64,000 nt of DNA from Streptomyces decoyicus (GTDB taxonomy: Bacteria > Actinomycetota > Actinomycetes > Streptomycetales > Streptomycetaceae): positions 8,556,001 through 8,620,000 of the forward strand of contig NZ_CP082301.1 of NCBI RefSeq assembly GCF_019880305.1, written 5' to 3'. How positions within the stretch are numbered: position 1 is the stretch's first letter; each line of letters starts with the position of its first letter. This document shows, one piece after another, positions 54,456-64,000 of the stretch. A program made the position numbers and the translations under genes. The notes beneath the pieces were generated by a model. That model made no database searches, was not told the DNA's origin, and saw nothing but the letters and a program-made list of their open reading frames with translations.

Positions 54456-54644
54456 GGTCCCCGGTCCCCGGTCCCCGGTCCCCGGTCCCCGGTCCCCGGT
54501 CCCCGGTCCCCGGTCCCCGGTCCCCGGTCCCCGGTCCCCGGTCCCCGGTCCCCGGTCCCCGGTCCCCGGTCCCCGGTCCCCGGTCCCCGGTCCCCGGTCC
54601 CCGGTCCCCGGTCCCCGGTCCCCGGTCCCCGGTCCCCGGTCCCC
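54456..54644. repeat. 27 tandem copies of the 7-mer GGTCCCC
   Basis: A 189-bp perfect array of GGTCCCC. Seven is not a multiple of three, so one strand cycles through the same heptapeptide in every frame (GPRSPVP forward, GDRGPGT reverse), which explains the apparent long coding frames. Unstable in copy number and able to form G-rich structures on the reverse-complement strand only weakly (G runs of four). Confidence 0.95.
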
Positions 54645-54790
54645 GGTCAGCATGGCGCGGGTCGCGGCGGGGCCCTCAGCAGGTCCCTGGTCACCGGTCA
54701 GCCTGCCGCGGAACGCCGTAGCCCTCAGCACGCAGCACCCGCAGCACACCCAGCACACGCCGAAGCCCGCCCAAGCCCGTCCAAGCCCAC

Positions 54791-54830
54791 CGAAGTCCGC
54801 CGAAGTCCGCCGAAGTCCGCCGAAGTCCGC
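54791..54830. repeat. Four tandem copies of CGAAGTCCGC
   Basis: Four perfect 10-bp units, preceded by looser copies (CAAGCCC-type) from about 54760. No coding role supported. Confidence 0.85.
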
Positions 54831-54930
54831 CGCCACAGCGTCCACACACCACGGCCAGTAGCCGGGTTTCCCTCATCGGAGTGGTTTCGCCCCGTCACCG
54901 GGCCGCTGCCGGCGATCTTCCGGTTGCCTT

Positions 54931-54987
54931 CGGACAGCACGCATGGCGCACGCACCGGTTGTCTCTCGGACAGCACGCATGGCGCAC
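54931..54987. repeat. 21-bp direct repeat upstream of the decarboxylase gene
   Basis: CGGACAGCACGCATGGCGCA followed by C occurs at 54931-54951 and again at 54967-54987, 36 bp apart start to start. It ends 41 bp before the decarboxylase start, so it could be a pair of regulator binding sites or part of the 5' leader. Function inferred from position only. Confidence 0.6.
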
Positions 54988-55028
54988 ACAGCTGACCATC
55001 ACCGACACGCGCAGAGCAAAGGGCCACT

Positions 55029-57485
<2,457 letters not shown>

Positions 57486-57656
57486 CCCAAGCCACCAGGC
57501 CCCCTCACTACTCGCAGCCGCCGCTACCCGCAGCCGCCGTCGCCGCCCCCGCAGGCATACGACTCCCCGCAGCCGCTCACGACCATCGCCGGGAACACCG
57601 GCGTCGGTTCGGCAGCCGACCCGTGTGCTGCGCGCTGCCCGCTGTGCTGCCCCTGC

Positions 57657-57705
57657 GCCTGGTTCACCGCGCCGGGTGCGGTGCACACGGCGCGGTGAAC
57701 CAGGC
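57657..57705. terminator. Strong hairpin between decarboxylase and SMI1 genes
   Basis: An 18-bp perfect stem: GCCTGGTTCACCGCGCCG (57657-57674), a 13-nt loop, and its complement at 57688-57705. It lies 170 bp after the decarboxylase stop and 27 bp before the SMI1-like start. Best read as a terminator; an operator role is possible because of its closeness to the next gene. Confidence 0.7.
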
Positions 57706-57731
57706 ACCGACCTCGTTGCTACGGTCGCTGG

Positions 57732-58283
57732 ATGGGGAGCTGGGACGAGGACGGCGTACGCGCTCGCATACGGCAGATGGCGGCACGGGACCCGAAGCGG
57801 CTGCGCTTCGGGGCGGACACGCACCGGTACGAGTTGGCGCCGCCGTTGCCCAAGGCGGAGATCAGGGCGTTCGAGGAAGCCCACGGCATCGAACTGCCGT
57901 TGGCCTACCGGTCCTTCGTCGCGGAGGTCGGCAACGGCCCAGCCGGTCCCGGTCACGGGCTGATGCCGCTGACCGCCCCCCGCCCGCAGGCCGGCGAGGA
58001 GTGGGCCGTGGACGACGAATGGGAAGAGGACCGGCTGCCGGGCCGGCTCGCCGCGCCGTTCCCCCTCACCGAACCCCTGCCCGGCCGGACCGGCACGCCG
58101 GCCGGGGAACTGACCTCGGGCACGCTCATGCTGGCCGAAGAGGGCTGCGGCATCTTCCTCCGGCTGATCCTGACCGGCCCGCACGCCGGCGAAGTCTGGC
58201 AGATCGACCCGGACTGGGGCGGCTTCGTCCCCGTCAGCCCCGGCTTTCGCACCTGGTACACCCAGTGGCTGCAGCACCCGTGA
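57732..58283 (+). CDS. SMI1/KNR4 (SUKH) family protein
   Basis: 183 aa, cytoplasmic. SUKH pattern: LPKAEIRAFEEAHGIELPLA, YRSFVAEVGNGPAGPGHGLM (the E--HGI-LP--YR-F---GNG-AGP--GL core), then GTLMLAEEGCGIFLRLILTG, GEVWQIDPDWGGFVPVSPGF, TWYTQWLQ. SUKH proteins often act as immunity proteins to polymorphic toxins; a solitary copy like this may also be a general interaction module. No toxin gene is next to it. Confidence 0.88.
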   Translation: MGSWDEDGVRARIRQMAARDPKRLRFGADTHRYELAPPLPKAEIRAFEEAHGIELPLAYRSFVAEVGNGPAGPGHGLMPLTAPRPQAGEEWAVDDEWEEDRLPGRLAAPFPLTEPLPGRTGTPAGELTSGTLMLAEEGCGIFLRLILTGPHAGEVWQIDPDWGGFVPVSPGFRTWYTQWLQHP

Positions 58284-58885
58284 ACACCCCCCACACCACC
58301 CGGCCCACCCCGCCCGCCCTCGCGCACCTCTCCAGGTCTCCCCAGCTCCAGCAAGCGGCGGCCCTTCAGCAAGCGGCGGCCCTTGCCGGAGGCTGGGCCC
58401 GCGCAGAAGTCGCAGCGTGCACACACCGCGCACCGCGGGCAGCTCCTCGCGCCGTACACCCTGGCTCGCGCCGCACCTCCCTGCGCGCGCCGGCCGACGA
58501 CTCCACGGACAAGCCCCCACCCGGCACTGCGTCCAGCACCGGCAATTCCTGATCAGCCTCTGACGGCCGGGCCCGGGGCTGATCAGCCTGGCAGGCGGCA
58601 GCGGTCAGACAGCCGCTGATCTTTCACGGCCCCGGCGCCAGTGGCGAGGGCGCCTGCTGAGGGATCAGACCGCAGGTTGCCAGTCCGCTGCTTGCTCGGC
58701 CAGGCCGGGTCATCCCAATGGCGCAGGTTCGTAGCCCGCGGCCTGCGCCACCGCCCCACCACCGCCCCACCACCGCCCCACCACCTCCACCGCCCCCACT
58801 GGCCTTCCGCTGCCGGCGAGGCAGCCGCAAGCCGTCGAATAACGGCTTCGCCCGAGCGAAGCCGCCTTCGCCGGCCTGCGCCGGC
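58284..58885. other. Intergenic region, no gene seen
   Basis: Low-complexity segments (CCACCGCCCCACCACCG near 58745-58795) and open but empty frames. Nothing supported. Confidence 0.5.
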
Positions 58886-58914
58886 AGCCCCCGCCAGCCG
58901 GACCGGCGGGGGCT
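58886..58914 (-). terminator. Terminator hairpin of the VWA gene
   Basis: AGCCCCCGCC (58886-58895) pairs with GGCGGGGGCT (58905-58914) around a 9-nt loop. It lies 10 bp beyond the stop of the reverse-strand VWA gene and is followed, on that strand's upstream side, by GGGAAAG; its position fits a terminator. Confidence 0.75.
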
Positions 58915-58923
58915 TTCCCGGCG

Positions 58924-59964
58924 TCAGACCATCAGCAGTAGCCGTGTGTTCGGCACCAGCTTCCGGTTTACGCTGGTGCTCTGCACAAAAATCGTGAAGT
59001 CGTCGTTGTGGTCCGGCTTGACGCGAGTCTCCTCGTCCGGCAGACCGAGCAGGGCCCGGGCCTCCGGCCCCGTGAACACCCGGTCCGTCTTCTTCTCCAG
59101 CACCGCAATCTGCTTCCGTGCCTGGACTTTCTCCGACTTACTCAGCTGATAGAACGCACAACCGGTACGGAAAGCGTGTCCGCATTCGACGACCCAGTTT
59201 CGGATCGTCGCTTCGCGAGCCACCGGAATCAGCTGGTACCCGGACGGATTCACCGGGGTGAGACCGGCTGCCTCTATGGTGTCCTTGTTGACAGCCTCGG
59301 CACCCGTAGAGAACACCGCCCGCGATCCCCGGATGCCCCGGGTGCGCCCCACCATGAATTTCTCGGTCGCCTGCTGGATGACCTGTCCGGCCTCCTCCAG
59401 GCCCTGGGTGCTCGTGGCGTCCCAGATGGCGATGTTGTCCTTCGGGAAGCCGCACTGCATGGCCTCGCGCTTGCCCATCTGGTCCGGCACCAGGACGGCC
59501 AGCGTCCAGTTGTCCGCCTGCGTCTCGGTCATCTTCGCCACGGCCCGCACCAGTTCACGCGGATCCCCGCCGGCAGCGTCCGGGCAGCGGTGACTTGCGT
59601 TCTCCTGCCCGTCGGTCAGCACGAACGTCAGGAAACTGTGGTCGCCGTAAAGCTGAGCTGTCTGCGCCAGCTCCTTCTGCGACTTCAGCGTGGCCGCCAG
59701 CAGAGCCGTCATTCCCCCGACCCGGTACAGCTGCTTCAGGGACGGCATTCGCAGCACGTCCTTGTCGTAGATGACGCACTCCACCTTGTCCGCGAAGACG
59801 TACACCGTCACGCGGGTTTCCTGGTCCAGTTCCTTCGACCGACGGGCCAGATAGGAAATCTGCTGGTCGGCGACTTCGACGACCTTGCGGCTCAGGTGTG
59901 ACATGGACGAACTGGCATCCAGCACAAGAGCAACGTGATTGATGTAGTTCTGGCTTCCGGACAT
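58924..59964 (-). CDS. VWA-domain protein
   Basis: 346 aa, cytoplasmic. Residues ~8-200 form a von Willebrand factor A domain with a full MIDAS: VALVLDASSSMSHLS (DxSxS), GGMTALLAATLKSQ (Thr), FLTFVLTDGQENASH (Asp). The second half (~205-346) is less familiar: TRGIRGSRAVFSTGAEAVNK, REATIRNWVVECGHAFRTGC, YQLSKSEKVQARKQIAVLEK, and KPDHNDDFTIFVQSTSVNRK. VWA proteins mediate metal-dependent protein binding, often in complexes with MoxR ATPases or in stress or phage-related roles, but no such partner is nearby. The start at 59964 follows GGGGGAG. Confidence 0.85.
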   Translation of the reverse strand: MSGSQNYINHVALVLDASSSMSHLSRKVVEVADQQISYLARRSKELDQETRVTVYVFADKVECVIYDKDVLRMPSLKQLYRVGGMTALLAATLKSQKELAQTAQLYGDHSFLTFVLTDGQENASHRCPDAAGGDPRELVRAVAKMTETQADNWTLAVLVPDQMGKREAMQCGFPKDNIAIWDATSTQGLEEAGQVIQQATEKFMVGRTRGIRGSRAVFSTGAEAVNKDTIEAAGLTPVNPSGYQLIPVAREATIRNWVVECGHAFRTGCAFYQLSKSEKVQARKQIAVLEKKTDRVFTGPEARALLGLPDEETRVKPDHNDDFTIFVQSTSVNRKLVPNTRLLLMV

Positions 59965-60195
59965 AACTGCTCCCCCTTTTTCCGACTCGATGCACTCATC
60001 GTCTCACCCACCACTGACAATCGATCTTGGAAACCAGGCGCATGCAGACCCCGACCGCCCCGACCTGCCACGAAGAAAGACCCGGCCCAGCGCCGTCACC
60101 CGGCCCGCATCAGCGAGCCTCCCAGGAGAGAGCCGCCGTCCTGCCGAGGAGAACGCGGAAGACCGGCGTCCAAGACCGGCGTCCAAGACCGGCCA
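59965..60195. other. Promoter side of the VWA gene
   Basis: Short non-coding stretch with a repeated GACCGGCGTCCAA motif (60162-60184, two copies). No gene. Confidence 0.4.
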
Positions 60196-60572
60196 TCAAT
60201 CCCACGAGTTGAAGAGCGTCGCGCCCAGCGTCCCCGGCCGCCAGTGCCTGATCTGACGCCACTCCGCGCCAGACAGAGCACAGGTGTCCGACTCCGCCAG
60301 TGGGGGGAGGAGCCGGGCTGCACTCAAGACGACGAAACCGACGTCGCCGAGGACGGTGGCCCAGGCAGGGGCTTCCTGGAATTCGCTGGTGTACCAGTAG
60401 CGCCGGTCACCAACGAAGCAATCAGCGGATGGTGAGCGTGGAACAGAGCGATGTGCGTGCCCTCCCGATCGCTGATCGTGGCGCTGTGGAAGTTCTGTGG
60501 GTACTCCTGCTCCGTGAAGTCCTCGACCTGCCCGTGCGCAGCCCGCGCCGCGGCATACAGGCGACACGGCAT
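60196..60572 (-). pseudogene. Hypothetical protein, frameshifted
   Basis: From a possible ATG at 60572: MPCRLYAAARAAHGQVEDFT, EQEYPQNFHSATISDREGTH, IALFHAHHPLIAS, then a frame change near 60415 and FVGDRRYWYTSEFQEAPAWA, VLGDVGFVVLSAARLLPPLA, LSGAEWRQIRHWRPGTLGAT. The joined protein (~125 aa) reads like a genuine cytoplasmic Streptomyces protein of unknown family. One base change would repair it. Further sequence upstream (MDSSQVTLRLEKGVTGF at ~60667) may belong to the same gene in another frame. Confidence 0.45.
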
Positions 60573-61134
60573 GCCCTGGGATCGGTACTCGGCAAGGGCG
60601 GGTCACTCCCGCCTCGGAACCCCGTCACGCCCTTCTCCAAGCGCAGGGTGACCTGCGAGCTGTCCACCTTCCCCTCCGAGCCGTCCGCCCATCCTTCGAT
60701 GGCGCAAACCTACTGACCAGCAACCTCCGTCGGCACAGGAAATTCGCCAGCAGCGTCTTGCAGTTGCCAGAGACCGGGCGTCTCACATCCCACCCTTGCG
60801 CCCCACCCCCGGCCGAAATAAGTGAGGCGGTGCGGCACCCACGCACACCCGCGACAACGTCGATGTTGGGACGGCCGAACGGGATACAGCGCACGCGACC
60901 ATCACGGCATGGTCATGGCCCGGAAGTGGTACTCGTCGTATCCCACGACCGTCTGCGGTCGCCGGAACAGCCGACGTTCTGGGCCGCTCACCTGGCGGAC
61001 CTGCGTGAAGGCTCCCCTAGAGCCGTCCGGCCCCCGCAGCACGAAGTCCCGGGCCACGTCAGGCACAAAACTTCTCAGTGCCCCACTTGACCACCCTGCA
61101 CGATGCCCGGCTACCGCCCGGTCACCGCCGCTGC
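60573..61134. other. Region with possible small coding remnants
   Basis: The reverse strand near 60902-61070 reads LRSFVPDVARDFVLRGPDGS, RRLFRRPQTVVGYDEYHFRA with fair codon use, ending at 60902, but I know no family and see no start signal. Otherwise empty. Confidence 0.4.
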
Positions 61135-61500
61135 TCACACCCAGTCGATACCGACCTTCCGCAGCGCGCGGCGTTGTGCGGGAGAGAGCTTTTCCCTCCG
61201 CTGCTTGGTGTTGGTGACCCATACACCCAGCTTTACCGGCACCGGCTCCGTCTCGCCGTCAACGCAGATCTCTTCGCTATGGCCTCGGGGCACCGGCCGG
61301 TCACCTTCCCGCTCCACCCACTGCGCCAGGGCCGTCAGGCCCCGCTGGAACGCCTGCTGCGCCTTGCCTGGGCCCTTCGTCGCACGCTTGGCGGACGGCG
61401 TGGGAGACGGCGTCTCAGCCGGATGCAGGCCCAGCCCGGCAAGTCGCCGCTGCTGCTCTTGCGACAACTGCGCCCAGGTGCTGGCCTCGCATCCCCCGCC
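61135..61500 (-). pseudogene. Helicase C-terminal fragment (helicase-associated domain)
   Basis: The reverse strand encodes TWAQLSQEQQRRLAGLGLHP, a Ser/Thr/Pro/Lys linker, FQRGLTALAQWVEREGDRPV, PRGHSEEICVDG, then KLGVWVTNTKQRREKLSPAQ, RRALRKVGIDWV and the stop at 61135. This is the 'helicase-associated' repeat (A--QY--REGH--VPRGH ... LG-W-SN-K-RR--L---Q---L---G-WA) found in multiple copies at the end of large helicases encoded near telomeres of linear Streptomyces replicons. Upstream of about 61500 the match ends at the junction with a transposase tail on the other strand, so all helicase motor domains are gone. Confidence 0.75.
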
Positions 61501-61639
61501 GCCTGCGCACTGGCGCACCCCGCCCGGCATCGCAGCCGACACCGCGCCACCCCTTCCTCGGCCCGCAGCCTCCACTCACGTCGAGCCGCTGACGGAGGCT
61601 CCGCCGGAGCCCGGCTCCCACCCCGCAGGAGACGCCTGA
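61500..61639 (+). pseudogene. Tail of a transposase-like gene
   Basis: A forward frame ending in a TGA that overlaps the next ATG (TGATG at 61637-61641) encodes HWRTPPGIAADTAPPLPRPA, ASTHVEPLTEAPPEPGSHPA before stopping. Tight coupling to the AAA+ ATPase gene suggests it is the end of the transposase that normally precedes such an ATPase (as TniA precedes TniB), cut off at ~61500 by the junction with the helicase fragment. The disordered tail itself carries no diagnostic motif. Confidence 0.4.
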
Positions 61640-62382
61640 TGACCGCGGCCACTTACCAGTACGTCGACCTGCCCGACGCGGCCGTGGTCACCACCCGCGC
61701 GCTGCTCACCGCACGGGAGAACATCGCCGACACCGTCGCCGCACGGGCCATGATGTGCATCCACGGCGGCGCCGGCTTCGGCAAGACCCTCGCGGTCAAC
61801 ACCTGCCTGCGCGAACTCGAACCCGCAGAGGACGTCCGCCGGGTCACCTTCCGCGCCCGTCCCACCGCCCGCGCCGTGCGCTACGAGCTATTCACCGCCC
61901 TGGATTTGCCCGGAGAGCCGCCCCGCCACCCCAGCGAGTTCGACCGCCTGCTGAAGAACGCACTGGCCGAACACCCCCGCACCTTCCTCGTCGACGAGGC
62001 CCAGTGGCTCAACGGGGAGGCGTTCGAGTACTTCCGCTACCTGTGGGACGGGCCCGCCACCCGCTTCGCGGTCGTCTTCGTCGGCGGCGAGGGCTGCCAC
62101 ACCGTGCTGCGCCGCGAACCGATGCTCTCCTCCCGCGTCTTCATCCGGCAGCACTTCACCCGCCTCACCCCCGAAGAGGTCCAGCAGGTCATTCCCCTGT
62201 TCCATCCCGTGTGGGCCGATGCCGACCCCGAGGACATCGCCTTCGCCGACAGCCACGCCGCGCACGGAAACTTCCGCGCCTGGGCCCAGCTGACCGCCCA
62301 CACCCGCACCGCGCTCGCCCGCACCGGCCGGCCCCGGGCTGACCGGGAGTTGCTGCGCTGGGCCTTCAGCCGCCTCGCATGA
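61639..62382 (+). CDS. AAA+ ATPase of the TniB/ExeA-like transposition type
   Basis: 247 aa from the ATG at 61639 with CAGGAG upstream. Walker A GGAGFGKT (43-50, Lys49), Walker B FLVDEAQWL (Asp119, Glu120), and sensor-like FAVVFVGGEGCHTVLR; then REPMLSSRVFIRQHFTRLTP, a short lid. This is the compact AAA+ type that works with Mu-like or Tn5053/Tn7-like transposases as target selector. It overlaps a truncated transposase-like tail upstream and, by ATGA, the next gene, so the three genes 61639-63511 form one translational unit. Cytoplasmic. Possibly stranded without its transposase. Confidence 0.85.
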   Translation: MTAATYQYVDLPDAAVVTTRALLTARENIADTVAARAMMCIHGGAGFGKTLAVNTCLRELEPAEDVRRVTFRARPTARAVRYELFTALDLPGEPPRHPSEFDRLLKNALAEHPRTFLVDEAQWLNGEAFEYFRYLWDGPATRFAVVFVGGEGCHTVLRREPMLSSRVFIRQHFTRLTPEEVQQVIPLFHPVWADADPEDIAFADSHAAHGNFRAWAQLTAHTRTALARTGRPRADRELLRWAFSRLA

Positions 62383-62930
62383 CCACCGCCTCCTCCAGCT
62401 CCATCAAGCCGCCGCCGGTGGTGCTCGTGCTGGACCGGTACGACGACGCGGCCCACACCCATACCGCCCTGGCCTCCCACGATCCCGCCGTCGGCCGGAT
62501 CACCCTGCACCCCGGACCTGGCACCATCAGCGACACCGCGCTCGCCCACGACCTCCTCGCGGCGCTGGGCAAGCCGCCGCTGCTGCCCGGCCGCTACCCG
62601 CCAGGCCGGCAACCGGCGTGGCAGGCCGCCACCGCCTGGATCCACGCCATGCCCGCCGCTCGGCTCACCGTCCTACGCGCCCACCGGCTCACCCCGCGCC
62701 GCATCGAGCGGCTCCTGCGCCTGCGCGAAGCGACGGGCATCGCCCTGACCCTGGTCTGCCACCGGCCCCGCCCGACCGCCGCACTCCACCAGGCCCTGTA
62801 TGGCGTGCCCCACACCGTCACCAGCGACCTGGACACTGCCCGCAGCCACTACTACGACGGGGCCCCACCACTCCCGTGGGCATTCCTGAGCCGGCATTCC
62901 TTCCGCGCATGCCAACGGCCCGGTGGGTGA
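62379..62930 (+). CDS. Degenerate ATPase-like protein of the transposition module
   Basis: 183 aa; ATG overlaps the ATPase stop. Sequence: PPVVLVLDRYDDAAHTHTAL, TALAHDLLAALGKPPLLPGR, AWIHAMPAARLTVLRAHRLT, RRIERLLRLREATGIALTLV, CHRPRPTAALHQAL. The order DL--LG...AARL-VLRAHRL-...LL-LRE-TGI-L-LVCHRP mirrors the Walker B to sensor-1 region of TnsC/TniB-type AAA+ proteins, but there is no Walker A and the Walker B acids are lost (VLRAH for LIDE). I infer a non-hydrolysing AAA-like partner of the preceding ATPase. Not recognised as a named family. Confidence 0.7.
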   Translation: MTTASSSSIKPPPVVLVLDRYDDAAHTHTALASHDPAVGRITLHPGPGTISDTALAHDLLAALGKPPLLPGRYPPGRQPAWQAATAWIHAMPAARLTVLRAHRLTPRRIERLLRLREATGIALTLVCHRPRPTAALHQALYGVPHTVTSDLDTARSHYYDGAPPLPWAFLSRHSFRACQRPGG

Positions 62931-63511
62931 CGCTGCCTGCCCTTGACCGCCTCGTCTCCTACGACGTCACTCGCCCCTGCATCGGCCCGTGCACGCCGGC
63001 CCCGATCGACTGGAAGCAACGGCCGCCACCACGACCGCTCACCGACACAGCCGCTCAGGAGATCACCCGCAGAATCCACCGGGCAACCGCGCACCCCCGA
63101 CTGGCCGCAGCCCTGGTCGCCACGCTGCTGACAGGCGCGTCATACCAGCAACTCCTCACCGTCCGCACCGACGACCTTGGCCCCGGCGCGGTCACCGTCG
63201 CCTTCCACGACCCCGCCCGCTACACCGACGGCTGCGCCATCCACCCGATCCCGCCCTGGGCACAGCCGTTCCTGCGCGCCGCGGCCTGCTACGCCGCCCT
63301 CACTGGCAGCCAGGAACTGCTGGCCAGCCCGAACGAACGCCCCCACTTCCTGCGCCTCGCCGAGGGCGCCAAGCTACGCCCGCCCCAACCTCCGGGACGA
63401 CGGAGGGCCGGATCTGGGCTGGTGGTGTGGGATTGGGCGGAGCGCAGGGAAGCCGAGTACTACCAGCGCTTGCTGGCGGCCCCGCGCACACTGCCCCTTC
63501 ACAGCCGGTAG
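62909..63511 (+). CDS. Protein with a recombinase-like fold, third gene of the module
   Basis: 200 aa from the ATG at 62909, overlapping the previous gene by 22 nt. The middle (HPRLAAALVATLLTGASYQQ, LLTVRTDDLGPGAVTVAFHD, AIHPIPPWAQPFLRAAACYA) resembles the start of the catalytic domain of tyrosine recombinases (--LLTGLR-SELL-L---D-------V--H---R------P), but Arg of the LR-SE motif is replaced (GASYQQ) and no C-terminal H-x-x-R or Tyr motif is visible; it ends EYYQRLLAAPRTLPLHSR. A catalytically dead recombinase-fold DNA-binding protein is my best guess. It starts in the same operon as the two ATPase-like genes. Confidence 0.65.
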   Translation: MPTARWVTLPALDRLVSYDVTRPCIGPCTPAPIDWKQRPPPRPLTDTAAQEITRRIHRATAHPRLAAALVATLLTGASYQQLLTVRTDDLGPGAVTVAFHDPARYTDGCAIHPIPPWAQPFLRAAACYAALTGSQELLASPNERPHFLRLAEGAKLRPPQPPGRRRAGSGLVVWDWAERREAEYYQRLLAAPRTLPLHSR

Positions 63512-63555
63512 CCCCGACGCCCACGTTCCGCCCCGGGCACGCGTGCGGGGCCGGG
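63512..63555. other. Short gap between convergent genes
   Basis: 44 bp; contains GCCCCGGGCACGCGTGCGGGGC, an imperfect hairpin that may terminate both sides. Confidence 0.5.
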
Positions 63556-64000
63556 TCAGTCGATGGCGAAGTCGGCGAACTCGACGTCCGAGAAGGCCAC
63601 CTGCAGCCCGTGGGCGCGCCCGCCTCCGTCGCGGAAGTAGGCATGCCCCAGCGCACGGGCCAAGATGACCATCTGCTGCGCCTCACCGGCGTCGGCGTCC
63701 CGGGCGGCGAACAGCTCCCGCGCGACCGCGCCGGACAGATGCTGGGTGATCAGCCGCCGGCGGGGGCCATCGGAGGAACCTGCCACGGAGGCGAATCCAA
63801 ACCGGGCCCGGGTGTGCACAGAGAAACCGCGTGCTTCGGCCCGCACACGCAACCGCTCACGTATCCGGGGCTGCCACCGCGCCCGGACGACCTCCTCGAT
63901 CACGCGCATCTGAGCCGCGCCCGGCGTGCGCCGCCCCGGACCGGACGTGACCCACCGCTGCACAGTCCGCTGCGAAACCCCCAGAACCCCCGCCAGCCTC
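63556..64000 (-). CDS. tpg: Tpg-type telomere terminal protein homologue (partial, N-terminus beyond window)
   Basis: The reverse strand runs from the window edge to a stop at 63556 (148 codons seen). It carries a helix-turn-helix (LAGVLGVSQRTVQRWVTSGP), then VIEEVVRARWQPRIRERLRV, THTRARFGF-like HTRARFGFASVAG, RRLITQHLSGAVARELFAAR and ALGHAYFRDGGGRAHGLQVA, FSDVEFADFAID. The order QRTVQRW, V--RWQPR-R, T-ARFG, R-LT-HL, YFKDGGR-A-GLQVEF-DIE--EF is that of Tpg, the protein linked to the 5' ends of linear Streptomyces chromosomes and plasmids. No internal stop. The upstream part and any tap gene lie outside the window. Marks a linear replicon end nearby. Confidence 0.88.
   Translation of the reverse strand, partial: RLAGVLGVSQRTVQRWVTSGPGRRTPGAAQMRVIEEVVRARWQPRIRERLRVRAEARGFSVHTRARFGFASVAGSSDGPRRRLITQHLSGAVARELFAARDADAGEAQQMVILARALGHAYFRDGGGRAHGLQVAFSDVEFADFAID

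Larger units (their letters stand above)
53888..55028. other. ~1.1 kb without a supported gene, rich in simple repeats
   Basis: Open frames on both strands exist only because of GC content and repeats of 7, 10 and 21 bp. I see no domain and no start with a ribosome site. The last 100 bp must hold the promoter of the decarboxylase at 55029. The left end is the promoter region of the EF-hand gene. Confidence 0.55.

Noticed and set aside
54456..54644. The GGTCCCC array as a telomere repeat
   Set aside because: Streptomyces telomeres are complex palindromes, not simple heptamer arrays, and the array lies ~9 kb inside of tpg.
53974..54861. A 295-codon frame rich in GPRSPVP repeats
   Set aside because: The heptanucleotide array keeps all three forward frames open with the same heptapeptide; no start signal or domain supports a protein.

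Overview
The window is high-GC actinobacterial DNA, almost certainly from Streptomyces. Codons carry strong third-position G/C, and the proteins belong to Streptomyces families: DUF6766, DUF6131, DUF6191 and DUF3995 proteins, SpoIIE-type PP2C phosphatases, Ser/Thr kinases, and an actinobacterial CobW-like protein behind a Zur-box-like palindrome. At the right edge lies a partial homologue of Tpg, the terminal protein that caps linear Streptomyces replicons. Next to it is a fragment carrying a helicase-associated domain of the kind found near telomeres. I infer a sub-telomeric arm of a linear chromosome or a linear plasmid, with the right edge nearer an end.

Layout. 0-8.4 kb is decayed: a two-repeat type I-E-like CRISPR remnant, broken XRE and IclR regulators, an intact winged-helix regulator divergent from a secreted protein with a shared palindrome between them, an IS256 remnant, a Ku fragment, a 649-aa YVTN beta-propeller/Ig-like protein and an IS110 remnant. 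8.4-16.3 kb holds metabolism and transport: a PLP-dependent Orn/Lys/Arg-type decarboxylase, divergent from a molybdopterin oxidoreductase lacking N-terminal Fe-S cysteines and its coupled partner; CorA; and a coupled SMP-30-like/membrane-protein pair. 16.3-25 kb carries small membrane proteins and a methyltransferase/CDGSH/diiron-oxidase-like cluster (two of its three genes frameshifted), then gene fragments (ArsC-like, EfeO-like, flavoprotein) joined at recombination points. 25-42 kb is rich in signalling: two Ser/Thr kinases (one with a PQQ-like propeller), two frameshifted PP2C phosphatases, a candidate double-glycine leader peptide, and a Zur-type operon (thioredoxin-fold protein, CobW-like protein, GNAT). 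42-51 kb has an intact IS110 element, a second (broken) YVTN protein, a lower-GC secreted protein/VanZ pair, a chimeric secreted-type gene, two IS5 relics and a cysteine-rich peptidoglycan-binding-like protein. 51-60 kb has cupin, DUF6191/DUF3995, EF-hand, a second larger Orn/Lys/Arg decarboxylase with a Pro-Thr tail, SMI1/KNR4 and VWA proteins, plus simple tandem repeats. 60-64 kb holds the truncated helicase, a transposase tail, an overlapping module (AAA+ ATPase, degenerate ATPase-like protein, recombinase-fold-like protein) and the tpg homologue.

At least ten otherwise recognisable genes carry a frameshift or an in-frame stop. Many are 1-nt changes in genes whose remaining sequence looks well conserved. 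Either this arm is decaying or the assembly has indel errors; reads would settle it. The most interesting candidates for new biology are the ATPase/degenerate ATPase/recombinase-like module beside tpg, the orphan double-glycine peptide at 31.6-31.8 kb, and the leaderless cysteine-rich peptidoglycan-binding-like protein at 48.8 kb.
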